Shown here piece after piece: positions 33,133 to 40,845 of a DNA stretch of 64,000 nt; the first letter of the stretch is position 1; each line of letters starts with the position of its first letter. The stretch covers positions 744,001 through 808,000 of the forward strand of contig NZ_JQCR01000003.1 of the NCBI RefSeq assembly GCF_000757885.1. The letters run 5' to 3'. This DNA is from Paenibacillus wynnii (GTDB lineage: Bacteria; Bacillota; Bacilli; Paenibacillales; Paenibacillaceae). A program made the position numbers and the translations under genes. The notes below the pieces were generated by a model. That model did not search any database. It saw nothing but the letters and a program-made list of their open reading frames with translations, and was not told the origin of the DNA.

Positions 33133-33315
33133 ATGGCATCAAGCCGAAATCATCAAGAGGCGCATGGAATCGGACAAATTGAAGAACAACTTCAACAGCA
33201 GGCAGACGCAGCAAAAGCTATCCAAGGCAGTAATGAAACAGATCGCGAAATTGCTGAGGCTGTGAAAAGCGATAAGCATACCTCATTAGACGAGATTGCC
33301 GGTAATAAAGAATAA
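33133..33315 (+). CDS. Small hydrophilic hypothetical protein
   Basis: The 60-residue protein is polar and helical (GIGQIEEQLQQQADAAKAIQ, TDREIAEAVKSDKHTSLDEIAG). I chose the ATG at 33133 because AAGGAGG ends 8 bases upstream; an in-frame start at 33115 sits before that site. No family is recognised. Its composition suits a stress or spore-associated protein. A MITE-like element follows within 20 bases. Confidence 0.6.
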   Translation: MASSRNHQEAHGIGQIEEQLQQQADAAKAIQGSNETDREIAEAVKSDKHTSLDEIAGNKE

Positions 33316-33333
33316 ACATAGATAAAGGGATTT

Positions 33334-33511
33334 TCGCAACTGCGGTGAATGTTTGGACTTCCGGCCGTTGTTGTCTCTCGATTTCTTGATTTAAGCCGCT
33401 TTTCGCGGTTGAAATCGGGAGACAAAGACGGTCGCTAACGCTCCTACAGTTCCAAAATTCCCCTTCGTCGCTTTCACCCTTTTTGTTAGTTTTTCAAGTT
33501 CAACTTATATC
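33334..33511 (-). repeat. MITE-like intergenic element (copy C, inverted and truncated)
   Basis: The reverse complement reads ATATAAGTTGAACTTGAAAA, then GGGGAATTTTGGAACTG, later GGCCGGAAGTCCAAACATTC and CGCAGTTGCG. It parallels 29580-29799 but is diverged and lacks the second terminal repeat. Confidence 0.75.
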
Positions 33512-33519
33512 CATGAAAA

Positions 33520-33561
33520 GTTAAAACCCACCTAGGTTTCTTACCGAAGGTGGGTTTTAAC
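33520..33561 (-). terminator. Terminator overlapping the end of the CPBP gene
   Basis: TTAAAACCCACCT and AGGTGGGTTTTAA pair perfectly. One arm lies within the last codons of the minus-strand gene ending at 33541. Confidence 0.8.
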
Positions 33562-34359
33562 GAGTCTTCTTTTATACATCCACAACCCAGCAAGTCCAGT
33601 CAAAGCAATAGTAAGAATTCCTTCGGGGCTGGGCATGGCTATAATGCTGAAGTTCTCATGAACTAGAATGAATTTTTTCAAAATCAATGTATCTATGAAG
33701 GCATTTCCCATCGTGTGCATAAGGACGGCTGGCCATACGCTTTTGGTCATTAACAGAATTTCACCATATAGTATCGCCATGGCGATCACACCAATCATCA
33801 TACGGGGGATATAGGTGATCATGCTTTCCGTAGTATCGAGGAACAGGAATAAATAAGGAAAATGCCACGCCCCCCAAACCAATCCAACGGTAATATGGAC
33901 GAGGAAGCGGTTGATCCCCAGTGTGAACAGTTTTGGCGCCAAATAACCTCTCCACGCAAATTCCTCGAATATATTCTTGAAGAAGCCCGGTAGGAGAGCC
34001 ATACCAAATGCTGCTAAATAGGTAGAAGACGAAGGTGATATTTCTGTCCAGTCCAGTCCCAAACCTATTCCTACAATCACCACAGTCATCAAGGGATAGA
34101 ATAGGATACTGAACATATACAAAAATAGGTTACCTTTGAATCGGGGATTGAAACCGAAATCTTTCCATCCGTCACCCATCCAACTGCGCATAATCACCAT
34201 AGTTAAGAGGGGGGACACAATCCATATCAGCTGTCCGAGGCTGCCGTTCTTATCCGTTCCGACTTGCAGATCCACCAGCCGCCCGATCCATCCACAGCTT
34301 AACGCGATGATCGAGAAAATAATAACGTGTTTAAGCGTCTTGTTTTTCTTTTCCCTCAA
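33541..34359 (-). CDS. CPBP family intramembrane glutamic protease
   Basis: The 272-residue membrane protein has about eight helices and the CPBP (Abi/Rce1) motifs: IFEEFAWRGYL (EExxxR), VWGAWHFPY (FxxxH position) and VLMHTMGNAF (HxxxN/B). Members act as prenyl-protein proteases or in bacteriocin immunity. I chose TTG at 34359 because GAGGAG lies 8 bases upstream and the TTG overlaps the PadR stop (TTGA), a typical coupled arrangement. It is cotranscribed with the PadR regulator that probably controls it. Confidence 0.85.
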   Translation of the reverse strand: MREKKNKTLKHVIIFSIIALSCGWIGRLVDLQVGTDKNGSLGQLIWIVSPLLTMVIMRSWMGDGWKDFGFNPRFKGNLFLYMFSILFYPLMTVVIVGIGLGLDWTEISPSSSTYLAAFGMALLPGFFKNIFEEFAWRGYLAPKLFTLGINRFLVHITVGLVWGAWHFPYLFLFLDTTESMITYIPRMMIGVIAMAILYGEILLMTKSVWPAVLMHTMGNAFIDTLILKKFILVHENFSIIAMPSPEGILTIALTGLAGLWMYKRRLVKTHLR

Positions 34360-34916
34360 GATTCCATCTCCTCTTTTAACTTCTGTAAGTACTTCGTGTA
34401 CCATTCTTGCAAGAAAGCATAATAATCCATGCCAAATTCTAACGTATCCAACCGGGTTTTAACTTTAGGGTTGTTCAGAAGTTCTTTGTTTTCCCCGATC
34501 TTTTCCCGGTTCATTTGCTGAATCTTCCTCATGGTTGCTCCGACATTTTCAATTTCATGTAAATACGCTTCGACAAGTTCGAGTTTTCTGGAGTTTTCGA
34601 CGTAATTAAAGAAGAACATTTTGACGAGTGCAGGATCCCTGGGTTTGTCTAAGGCGATTGATTTACCGGCCCAACGCAAAAACTCTTCTTCCCCTTCCTC
34701 GGTAATGGAGTAGACTTTCTTACTCCTTGCTCCCTGAAGCTCCTCTGTTATATGGACATGTCTATGCTGAATCAGCTTCTTCAGGGCCGGTTGTATACTG
34801 CCTTGGCTGGAATTGTAAAAGAATCCGGTGCTCGATTCCATGCTTTTCTTCAGATCATAGGACGATTTATCCCCGTCTAACAGTAATCCTAAAATAATTT
34901 TATCCTGCATGAACAT
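34356..34916 (-). CDS. PadR family transcriptional regulator
   Basis: The 186-residue protein has the PadR winged helix (DKIILGLLLDGDKSSYDLKKSM, GSIQPALKKLIQHRHVHIT, KKVYSITEEGEEEFLRW) and a C-terminal helical dimerisation domain (about 90-186). PadR repressors respond to small hydrophobic ligands. It is first in a two-gene operon with the CPBP protease. A perfect 19-base palindrome lies just upstream (34937-34955) and is its probable operator. Start could be either of two nearby ATGs (34916 or 34910). Confidence 0.9.
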   Translation of the reverse strand: MFMQDKIILGLLLDGDKSSYDLKKSMESSTGFFYNSSQGSIQPALKKLIQHRHVHITEELQGARSKKVYSITEEGEEEFLRWAGKSIALDKPRDPALVKMFFFNYVENSRKLELVEAYLHEIENVGATMRKIQQMNREKIGENKELLNNPKVKTRLDTLEFGMDYYAFLQEWYTKYLQKLKEEMES

Positions 34917-34936
34917 TTACGCCTCGTTTCTACAAG

Positions 34937-34955
34937 ATATGTCTACTAGACATAT
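34937..34955. promoter_or_regulatory. PadR operator candidate
   Basis: ATATGTCTA-C-TAGACATAT is a perfect 9-1-9 palindrome containing the ATGT...ACAT core seen in PadR operators, 21 bases upstream of the padR-type start. Confidence 0.8.
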
Positions 34956-35121
34956 TTGATTTGATCATAATGCCCTTTTATGGATTTGTCAATTTGAAAC
35001 TCCACTCGAAGAATCGGTTACTATAATTACTAAACGCTTTTTTAAGTTACTTAAGCTTCCCTAGACAGCAGCTTTGCCGCTATGATTATTGTGAAAATAT
35101 GCACAAGGGGGCAAGATTTTA

Positions 35122-36651
35122 ATGAAAAAGACAACAACAGCGGCCCTTATTCTCATTCTCTCGGTCATGATCGTTATCGCAGGATGCGGCAACAGTAACA
35201 GCAACAGCAAAAATACCGAGAACAAGAGTAAGGACAATGAGACAAAAAAAGTTGAGGCAGTATCAGGAGCATCCGAAGCCAGTTATACACCGTACGATCA
35301 ATTAAAAGATAAATATGATATCATCATTGTCGGTGCGGGTGGTGCAGGTATGTCTGCTGCACTTGAGGCCAAAGCAAAAGGCTTGAACCCGGTTATTTTA
35401 GAAAAAATGCCGGTTGCCGGAGGGAATACAACAAAATCTTCTTCGGGAATGAACGCTTCTGCAACTAAATTTCAAAAAGAGCAAGGCATTGAAGACAGCA
35501 ATAATCTATTTTATGAACAGACTTTAAAAGGCGGTCATGATACTAACGATAAAGAGATGCTTCGCTTCTTTGTTGATAATTCTGCAAGTGCTATCGATTG
35601 GCTGGATTCCATCGGAATTCGATTGAACAATATCACCATTACAGGCGGCATGAAGGAAAAGCGCACACACCGTCCTGAAGACGGCTCGGCGGTAGGACAA
35701 TACCTTGTTAAAGGTCTTGTGAAGAATCTGCAAGAGAAAGGCATTCCGCTTTTTGTAAACGCTGATGTCAAAGAAATCACCCAAAAAGACGGCAAAGTTA
35801 ATGGCGTCAAAGTCATTTTTAACCAAGCTGACGAGAAAGTGATTACAGCTGCGGCTGTAGTTATAACTACCGGTGGTTTCGGATCCAACAAGGAAATGAT
35901 TTCTGAAGTTAGACCTGATTTGGAAGGGTATGTAACTACAAACCAGATTGGCAGCACCGGCGACGGTATAAAGATGATTGAGAACGTTGGCGGTACAACG
36001 GTTGATATGGATCAAATCCAAGTTCACCCGACGGTACAACAAGAAAAATCCTATCTCATAGGGGAAGCCGTTCGTGGGGAAGGTGCTCTTCTTATTTCAA
36101 GTAAAGGTACACGGTTCACCAACGAACTGAATACACGTGATAAAGTCACAGCAGCAATCAATACGCTTCCTGAGAAAACTGCATTTCTTGTATTTGATTC
36201 CGGTGTAAAATCCCGCGTTAAAGCCATTGAGCAATATGAGAAAATGGGATTCGTTATCCAAGGGGATACCATCGAGGCTTTGGCGAAAGAAATGAATGTC
36301 CCTGCTGATCAGTTAAAAACAACACTGGATACATGGAACAGTGCTGTAAAAGCTAAATCGGATGCCGCATTCGGCAGAACAACAGGCATGGACAACGATT
36401 TGTCCAGTGCGCCATACTTCGCGATTAAAATCGGCCCTGGGGTTCACTACACCATGGGTGGTGTGAAAGTCAACATGAACACCGAAGTTTTAAATAAAGA
36501 CGGCAAGCCTATTACAGGTCTGTTCGCGGCAGGAGAAGTTACAGGCGGATTGCACGGTGAAAACCGCATCGGCGGCAACTCGGTTGCAGAAATCATTATT
36601 TTCGGTCGTCAAGCGGGTATCAAATCTGCTGAATTTGTAAAAGCACAATAA
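35122..36651 (+). CDS. Extracytoplasmic flavoprotein lipoprotein (fumarate reductase/urocanate reductase-like)
   Basis: The 509-residue protein has a lipoprotein signal (lipobox IAGC, about residue 23) and a low-complexity linker (NSNSNSKNTENKSKD). The FAD domain of the flavocytochrome c/FrdA group follows: IIIVGAGGAGMSAALEAKAKG, GGNTTKSSSGMNA, a catalytic region with QVHPTVQQ and RGEGALLISSKGTRFTNE, and a C-terminal GLFAAGEVTGGLHGENRIGGNS. It lacks the usual FMN-binding domain. It probably reduces an unsaturated acid outside the membrane, drawing electrons from an external flavin carrier. GGGGG lies before the ATG. Confidence 0.86.
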   Translation: MKKTTTAALILILSVMIVIAGCGNSNSNSKNTENKSKDNETKKVEAVSGASEASYTPYDQLKDKYDIIIVGAGGAGMSAALEAKAKGLNPVILEKMPVAGGNTTKSSSGMNASATKFQKEQGIEDSNNLFYEQTLKGGHDTNDKEMLRFFVDNSASAIDWLDSIGIRLNNITITGGMKEKRTHRPEDGSAVGQYLVKGLVKNLQEKGIPLFVNADVKEITQKDGKVNGVKVIFNQADEKVITAAAVVITTGGFGSNKEMISEVRPDLEGYVTTNQIGSTGDGIKMIENVGGTTVDMDQIQVHPTVQQEKSYLIGEAVRGEGALLISSKGTRFTNELNTRDKVTAAINTLPEKTAFLVFDSGVKSRVKAIEQYEKMGFVIQGDTIEALAKEMNVPADQLKTTLDTWNSAVKAKSDAAFGRTTGMDNDLSSAPYFAIKIGPGVHYTMGGVKVNMNTEVLNKDGKPITGLFAAGEVTGGLHGENRIGGNSVAEIIIFGRQAGIKSAEFVKAQ

Positions 36652-36656
36652 AACAG

Positions 36657-36705
36657 GAGCTGATCCAAAAGCCATCAAAATGGCTATCTGGGTCAGCTCT
36701 TTTTT
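36657..36705 (+). terminator. Terminator of the flavoprotein gene
   Basis: GAGCTGATCC pairs with GGGTCAGCTC, inner AGCCAT/ATGGCT, followed by six T. Confidence 0.88.
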
Positions 36706-36711
36706 AATATC

Positions 36712-37086
36712 TCAGCGAACCAATATCTTACCTTCACCAGCTAAACTGCGCAGTATTTTTGGAAGACGATCACGATCAGATTCAGGAATGTCTAACTGTA
36801 AACCGTAATGGAAACTGCCTTCCAGTTCCTTGGTCCATTTCAAAGTTCCTTCTATATACATAGATTCTTCGGTAAGATCCATCTCCATGCCAACGCGAAC
36901 CCTATTATTCTCCGGATCGACATTCAACGGTAGCGACAAATGACAACCGGAACGACTGATGTCAAACATCAGAGCTCTTACAGGCTTAGAAGGAACTGGG
37001 ATCCCATTAATACTAAGGATATGAAGATCAAATGAAGCGGGTTCTTTAAGGGTATATCGAAAAGGTTCGGTTCTGCGATTAGTCAT
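36712..37086 (-). CDS. PilZ domain protein
   Basis: The 124-residue protein starts MTNRRTEPFRYTLKEPASFD and contains the PilZ c-di-GMP signature second motif in MFDISRSGCHLSLP (D/NxSxxG) plus a GLQLDIPESDRDRLP end. The first motif is an arginine cluster, RRTEPFR, spaced slightly unlike the canonical RxxxR. I chose the ATG at 37086 because GGAGGAG precedes it; the open frame extends to 37233 without a site. It is paralogous to 47241-47609. It probably acts as a c-di-GMP effector; a GGDEF protein lies at 48888. Confidence 0.8.
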   Translation of the reverse strand: MTNRRTEPFRYTLKEPASFDLHILSINGIPVPSKPVRALMFDISRSGCHLSLPLNVDPENNRVRVGMEMDLTEESMYIEGTLKWTKELEGSFHYGLQLDIPESDRDRLPKILRSLAGEGKILVR

Positions 37087-37291
37087 ATGCTCCTCCATAC
37101 TATTCCATTTGTAGACTATTTTATATTTATCGACAGGAAAGCTGGAATAGTAAATAGTTTTGAAATGGAAAAGGCATGGAATATCCGTAAACCTCCCAAG
37201 CAATCCACTGCAATTATGTATGCATTTATTCATGGTCTTGTGGAATTGAATATTTATTTAGCTGTTCAATTTGCTGTAAAACGGAAAGAGG

Positions 37292-37325
37292 CTGTGACAC
37301 ATCGCTAACTTCCGATCTGTCACAG
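37292..37325 (-). terminator. Probable terminator of the BBE oxidoreductase gene
   Basis: CTGTGACA and TGTCACAG pair perfectly around an 18-base loop; the following T-tract on the minus strand is short (TCTTTCC). Confidence 0.5.
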
Positions 37326-37349
37326 TCTAATAGATTTACACATTAGATG

Positions 37350-38699
37350 CTAAACTATGCGAGCCGGAGGAATACTTTGGGGATTGTTAAACACATTTCC
37401 AGGGTCATATTTAGCTTTTACTCTCCGTAATCTAGGGAAGTTCGTTCCATAGTAAACCGGCCCCGAATTTTTGATTCCTTGGTCAGGAACGTTAATATAG
37501 GATCCTACGATAAAGGGTTGCAACTTCCGGCGTGTATTGCGAACGACGGCGATATTTTTAGCGGCCTCAGATTTCTTGATCCATGAGCTGTTCCACTCTA
37601 CATAAAATTTCGCTTTACGCCAGAAAAAAGCTGTTGATTTAGGTGTTTTACGGCTAACAGCGCCGCCCCAGTTCAGGAAAAAGAATCCCGCATCTTTACC
37701 TTCTACATTCTCCAAGAATTCACGCATGGACTTAATAGCCTTATCCGGGAACGGATTTCTAGCGAAACCACTAGAGAACTGGTTACTGTACCTTTGGGTT
37801 AGCACCGGATCGGGAGCTAATAAAAAGCTCACTACTTGCGGGTAGGGTAATGACCGGATTATTTTAGTCTTGGTAGTTCCAACGCTCGTAATAGGTTTTA
37901 ACAGTCGGACGGCCTCTGTTTTTGATCCGAGGAACAGCCCAAGCATGGAAACATTGCCGCCCTTTTTCGGACCGATGGATAATTCGCTGCCGAGTTTGGT
38001 ATTGACGGAAGGAGCCCATTGTTGCCATGCTTTGAATACCTCTTCGAATTGATTCCATGGCCAGGTGACGCGAAATACGGTAGCTATGGCTGGAGCAGGG
38101 CGTACTTTGAATTTGTACCGGGTGTATACGCCAAAGTTACCTCCGCCGCCCCCGCGGGAAGCCCAAAAGAGATCAGCGTTGCAACTTTTGTTAGCACGAA
38201 TAACCCTTCCCTTAGCATCAACCATTTCGAGTTCGATCAGATTATCGCTGACGAGGCCAACCGTCCGTTGGAGCGGCCCGATTCCTCCGCCGAGTGTAAT
38301 TCCCCCGATTCCAACTGTAGCGCTGTCACCAAAGGGAGACATGAATCCTTGCCCAGCAAGCGTGTGTGCGATTCTACCTACCGTATTTCCTGACTCAACA
38401 ATAGCCGTTCCACTTCTTTTGTTTAGCTTAATCTTCTTCATTTGACTTACATCGATCACAATGCCCCCGTTGACCTGTGAAAGATTGACTTCCAGAGCAT
38501 GTCTTCCGCTTCTTGCCCGGATAGGGACATTATTTTTATTCGCCCATTTAATAGCGTTCGCCACATCTTTAGTAGTTTGTGCAAAAACAAACACTTTGGG
38601 GAATTTATCGGTATGTGGATCCCAATTTTTTCGAGCCGAATCATAACCCGGATCACCTTTAAAGATAACTCGCCCGGTAAGTTCCGTTTTGGATTTCAC
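37350..38699 (-). CDS. FAD-linked oxidoreductase with BBE domain
   Basis: The 449-residue protein has the PP-loop FAD-binding domain of the berberine bridge enzyme family. The flavinylation His is in ARSGRHALEVN, and FGDSATVGIGGITLGGGIGPLQR follows. The cysteine used for a second flavin bond in bicovalent members is Ser or Ala here, so attachment is probably single. The C-terminal BBE segment ends YYGTNFPRLRRVKAKYDPGNVFNNPQSI. It oxidises an alcohol, sugar or similar using O2; B. subtilis relatives include CotQ (YvdP). I chose GTG at 38699 because AAAAGGAG lies 9 bases upstream; a GTG at 38732 precedes that site. Confidence 0.85.
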   Translation of the reverse strand: MKSKTELTGRVIFKGDPGYDSARKNWDPHTDKFPKVFVFAQTTKDVANAIKWANKNNVPIRARSGRHALEVNLSQVNGGIVIDVSQMKKIKLNKRSGTAIVESGNTVGRIAHTLAGQGFMSPFGDSATVGIGGITLGGGIGPLQRTVGLVSDNLIELEMVDAKGRVIRANKSCNADLFWASRGGGGGNFGVYTRYKFKVRPAPAIATVFRVTWPWNQFEEVFKAWQQWAPSVNTKLGSELSIGPKKGGNVSMLGLFLGSKTEAVRLLKPITSVGTTKTKIIRSLPYPQVVSFLLAPDPVLTQRYSNQFSSGFARNPFPDKAIKSMREFLENVEGKDAGFFFLNWGGAVSRKTPKSTAFFWRKAKFYVEWNSSWIKKSEAAKNIAVVRNTRRKLQPFIVGSYINVPDQGIKNSGPVYYGTNFPRLRRVKAKYDPGNVFNNPQSIPPARIV

Positions 38700-38816
38700 A
38701 AATCCCATCTCCTTTTGAGCAAATGATTTCACTGTAATCTAACAACCAGGATCCAATATCCTATGAAGGGCATTAGTCTAAGGAGTGGGCTAATTTAAAA
38801 AATTGATTTTGAATAT

Positions 38817-38858
38817 AAAAAAACAGAGCAACGGAGGTTATGCCTCTGATGCTCTGTA
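38817..38858 (-). terminator. Terminator of the Crp/Fnr-type gene
   Basis: On the minus strand CAGAGCATCAGAGG pairs with CCTCCGTTGCTCTG (imperfect middle) and is followed by seven T. Confidence 0.8.
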
Positions 38859-38940
38859 TTTATAAAAAGATTGTATAAAACACTATAAAGTGACAATTTT
38901 CTCTCTTAAACTGTTTGCCAGCACACAGAAATTCTTTCCA

Positions 38941-39699
38941 TTATAAGTTAGTGTACTTATATAACGAAGATGAATGCCATTCTCTTTCACAGTTGGAATC
39001 CTCTTCGTCATTTGCTAAATGTTTTAGTTGAGCGAGATTGGTAATTGTTATGTATTTATTACTTATAGAGATTAACTGTTTAGCTTGTAACTCTCGCAAG
39101 GAAATCGTGACGGATTCTCGGGTTACACCTATCATTTGTGCTAAGTGTTGGTGGGTGACTTTCCAATTGATTAGAATGCCGTATTCAGCCACAACTCCAA
39201 AGTTTGTGTACAGATCTAACAGCAGGTTAGCCACACGAATACGAGAATCTAGAAATGCTATGTACTGTAGTTTGCGATCAGCTTGATCAAGTCTTTCACT
39301 CACTACATAGAAAAGCTTTCTGAGGATTTTTGGATAGAGGTCGATTAGTTTATCCAGTTCAGGCTTTCGGATTACCCAGAGTATGCTCTTTTCAAGGGTA
39401 GCAACCGAAGCCAATCGTTCATTCTTTGCGTGGACAACCTCTAATTCCCCTATGGTTTCGCCTGGAAATTGATGACCCAGAATAAGTTCTTTTCCCTCAG
39501 ACTGACGGAATATTTTGAGTGAGCCCGACTTAATTACATACATTTGCATCCCAAGATCTCCTTGCCAGAAAAGGGTCTGGTTCTTGCTGTAATGTCTTTC
39601 TGAGAACATGGATAACACGGACTCTGTGTCTGCAATCTCAATACCTGCAAACAAGGAAGTTTTCAAAACGGAATCAAACAAATCGTTCCCTACTCTCAA
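38941..39699 (-). CDS. Crp/Fnr family transcriptional regulator
   Basis: The 252-residue protein has a cyclic-nucleotide-binding-like beta-roll (about 20-115, with GQ/ETIGELEVVHA), a long dimerisation helix, and a C-terminal winged helix (about 165-225, with THQHLAQMIGVTRESVTISLRELQAKQLI). There is no Fnr-type cysteine cluster. The start is TTG at 39699 or TTG at 39681; the latter has a GGGA stretch in front. It is divergent from the stalk-domain gene at 39737, so it probably controls that gene and its own expression. Confidence 0.87.
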   Translation of the reverse strand: MRVGNDLFDSVLKTSLFAGIEIADTESVLSMFSERHYSKNQTLFWQGDLGMQMYVIKSGSLKIFRQSEGKELILGHQFPGETIGELEVVHAKNERLASVATLEKSILWVIRKPELDKLIDLYPKILRKLFYVVSERLDQADRKLQYIAFLDSRIRVANLLLDLYTNFGVVAEYGILINWKVTHQHLAQMIGVTRESVTISLRELQAKQLISISNKYITITNLAQLKHLANDEEDSNCEREWHSSSLYKYTNL

Positions 39700-39736
39700 A
39701 ATGATATGAAAAATAAATTCTGGAGGTTAATCAACA

Positions 39737-40579
39737 ATGAAGAAAGTAAACAAGAAGATTGTATTATCTATCGCTACCATCGCAGTTGTAGCAAGCGCTT
39801 TTTCTGCTGGGGTTATGGCTAAGGCAACGCTCGAGAAGATTCAGGCTTTCAAGGACAACGGAGTCTCTTTTAAAGTGAACGGTAAGGCTTGGGTTCCACA
39901 AGATGCTAAAGGAAAGAAAATTAGTCCCATTCGTTACAATGATACACTTTTTGTACCTGTCGCGGCTATTGGAAAAGCTACAGGATTTTCCTATAAATAC
40001 GATAATAAAACACAAACGGTAGAATTATCTGGGCCTACTTCAGGAGGTAGTTCAACCGCTTCAGCAACTCCAACGCCCTCACCAAAGGTTACGCCTGCCC
40101 CTGTGGAGTATGCGAATCCCAGTATGCTGACGGTCGATATGTTCATTGAGAATTATAACAAGGCAAAAGAAGTTTACGCGCCTGTTATTAATAGGAATGA
40201 TTTTACACTGGGGAATTATCCAAAAGCGAGCACAAAAATATATGACTACAAATACATACCTCTCGATAGTAAAACAAGAATTGTGTTTGCTGCATTTACT
40301 GATCCCGAAACAGGTGAACTAGGTCAAGTCAATCCGAATATACAAGGACCTTATACAAAAGAAATTATGCGTAGTTTTCTGAGTGGGATGTTAGGTGGAC
40401 CTGAGAACGCTGATGAATTTATTCAGAAAAATTCCTTTTACACTGAAATTAACAGAGCTGATGTTGCTACTCCTAAAGAGTTTTCCTATAAAAGCTACAA
40501 AATTAAGCACTACCGTGTTTCTGGGCAGTTAAACTTTGATGCGTTATCTATTTACACAGCAGCTCCACCGCAGGAGTGA
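39737..40579 (+). CDS. Secreted stalk-domain protein with Pro/Thr linker
   Basis: The 280-residue protein has a signal peptide (KKIVLSIATIAVVASAFSAGVMA) and one copper-amine-oxidase-like stalk domain (about 40-105: VSFKVNGKAWVPQD, NDTLFVPVAAIGKATGF, YDNKTQTVELSG). A low-complexity linker (SATPTPSPKVTPAPV) and a C-terminal domain of unknown type (135-280) follow. CTGGAGG precedes the ATG. It lies 37 bases from the divergent Crp/Fnr-type regulator gene. Exported, function unknown. Confidence 0.82.
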   Translation: MKKVNKKIVLSIATIAVVASAFSAGVMAKATLEKIQAFKDNGVSFKVNGKAWVPQDAKGKKISPIRYNDTLFVPVAAIGKATGFSYKYDNKTQTVELSGPTSGGSSTASATPTPSPKVTPAPVEYANPSMLTVDMFIENYNKAKEVYAPVINRNDFTLGNYPKASTKIYDYKYIPLDSKTRIVFAAFTDPETGELGQVNPNIQGPYTKEIMRSFLSGMLGGPENADEFIQKNSFYTEINRADVATPKEFSYKSYKIKHYRVSGQLNFDALSIYTAAPPQE

Positions 40580-40587
40580 TGTACTTT

Positions 40588-40613
40588 AACTTTAATTTTA
40601 AGGAATTAAAGTT
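40588..40613. promoter_or_regulatory. Perfect inverted repeat overlapping the riboswitch promoter
   Basis: AACTTTAATT (40588-40597) and AATTAAAGTT (40604-40613) pair perfectly. The right arm touches the -35 at 40612. It may be the terminator of the previous gene (there is no T-run) or an operator. Confidence 0.5.
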
Positions 40614-40640
40614 GACATCAAATTACTTTCCGTGTAGCAT
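40612..40640 (+). promoter_or_regulatory. SigA promoter of the riboswitch-EamA transcript
   Basis: TTGACA (40612-40617), exactly 17 bases, TAGCAT (40635-40640). Transcription would start about 30 bases before the aptamer. Confidence 0.8.
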
Positions 40641-40676
40641 TTGAAAAGTCGTCATTAATGTATTTAAATAAATACC

Positions 40677-40758
40677 GTTCTCGTATAACTCCGCATTCAG
40701 CAGATGCCTTAAGGGCGGAGGTTTCTACAGGAAGCCTACTCTTCCTAACTACGATGAT
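40677..40758 (+). ncRNA. Guanine-family purine riboswitch aptamer, atypical
   Basis: The three-way-junction core is recognisable. P1 is CUCGU/ACGAUG. J1/2 is AUAAC. P2 UCCGC/GCGGA has a C-G pair where U-A is usual. J2/3 is GGUUUCUAC, P3 is AGGAAG/CUUCCU, and J3/1 is AACU followed by ACGA. The base aligned to the specificity position (74) is C, predicting guanine rather than adenine. Oddities: one C is missing at the J2/3-P3 border (53/54), position 72 is A instead of G, and L2 is about 20 nt instead of 7. L3 still has CCU able to kiss AGG in L2. These changes near the pocket leave the ligand open. Confidence 0.75.
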
Positions 40759-40802
40759 AAGGAAATGGATCCATTTCCCTTATCCCGGAGTTAGGTTTAT
40801 TT
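40744..40802 (+). terminator. Riboswitch expression platform: terminator exclusive with aptamer
   Basis: CCTAACT (40744-40750) pairs with AGTTAGG (40789-40795). Inside, GATAAGG pairs with CCTTATC, and AAATGGATCCATTT closes the hairpin. TTTATTT follows. The left arm takes bases from P3, J3/1 and P1 of the aptamer, so ligand-bound aptamer and terminator cannot coexist. This predicts ligand-activated expression. Confidence 0.75.
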
Positions 40803-40845
40803 GCGTCATGCGAACTATTCAGAATGTTTTGGAGGTATTCATATT

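Noticed and set aside
40801..40845. Longer EamA start at 40801
   Set aside because: It would begin inside the riboswitch terminator tail without a ribosome-binding site; GGAGG clearly points to 40846.
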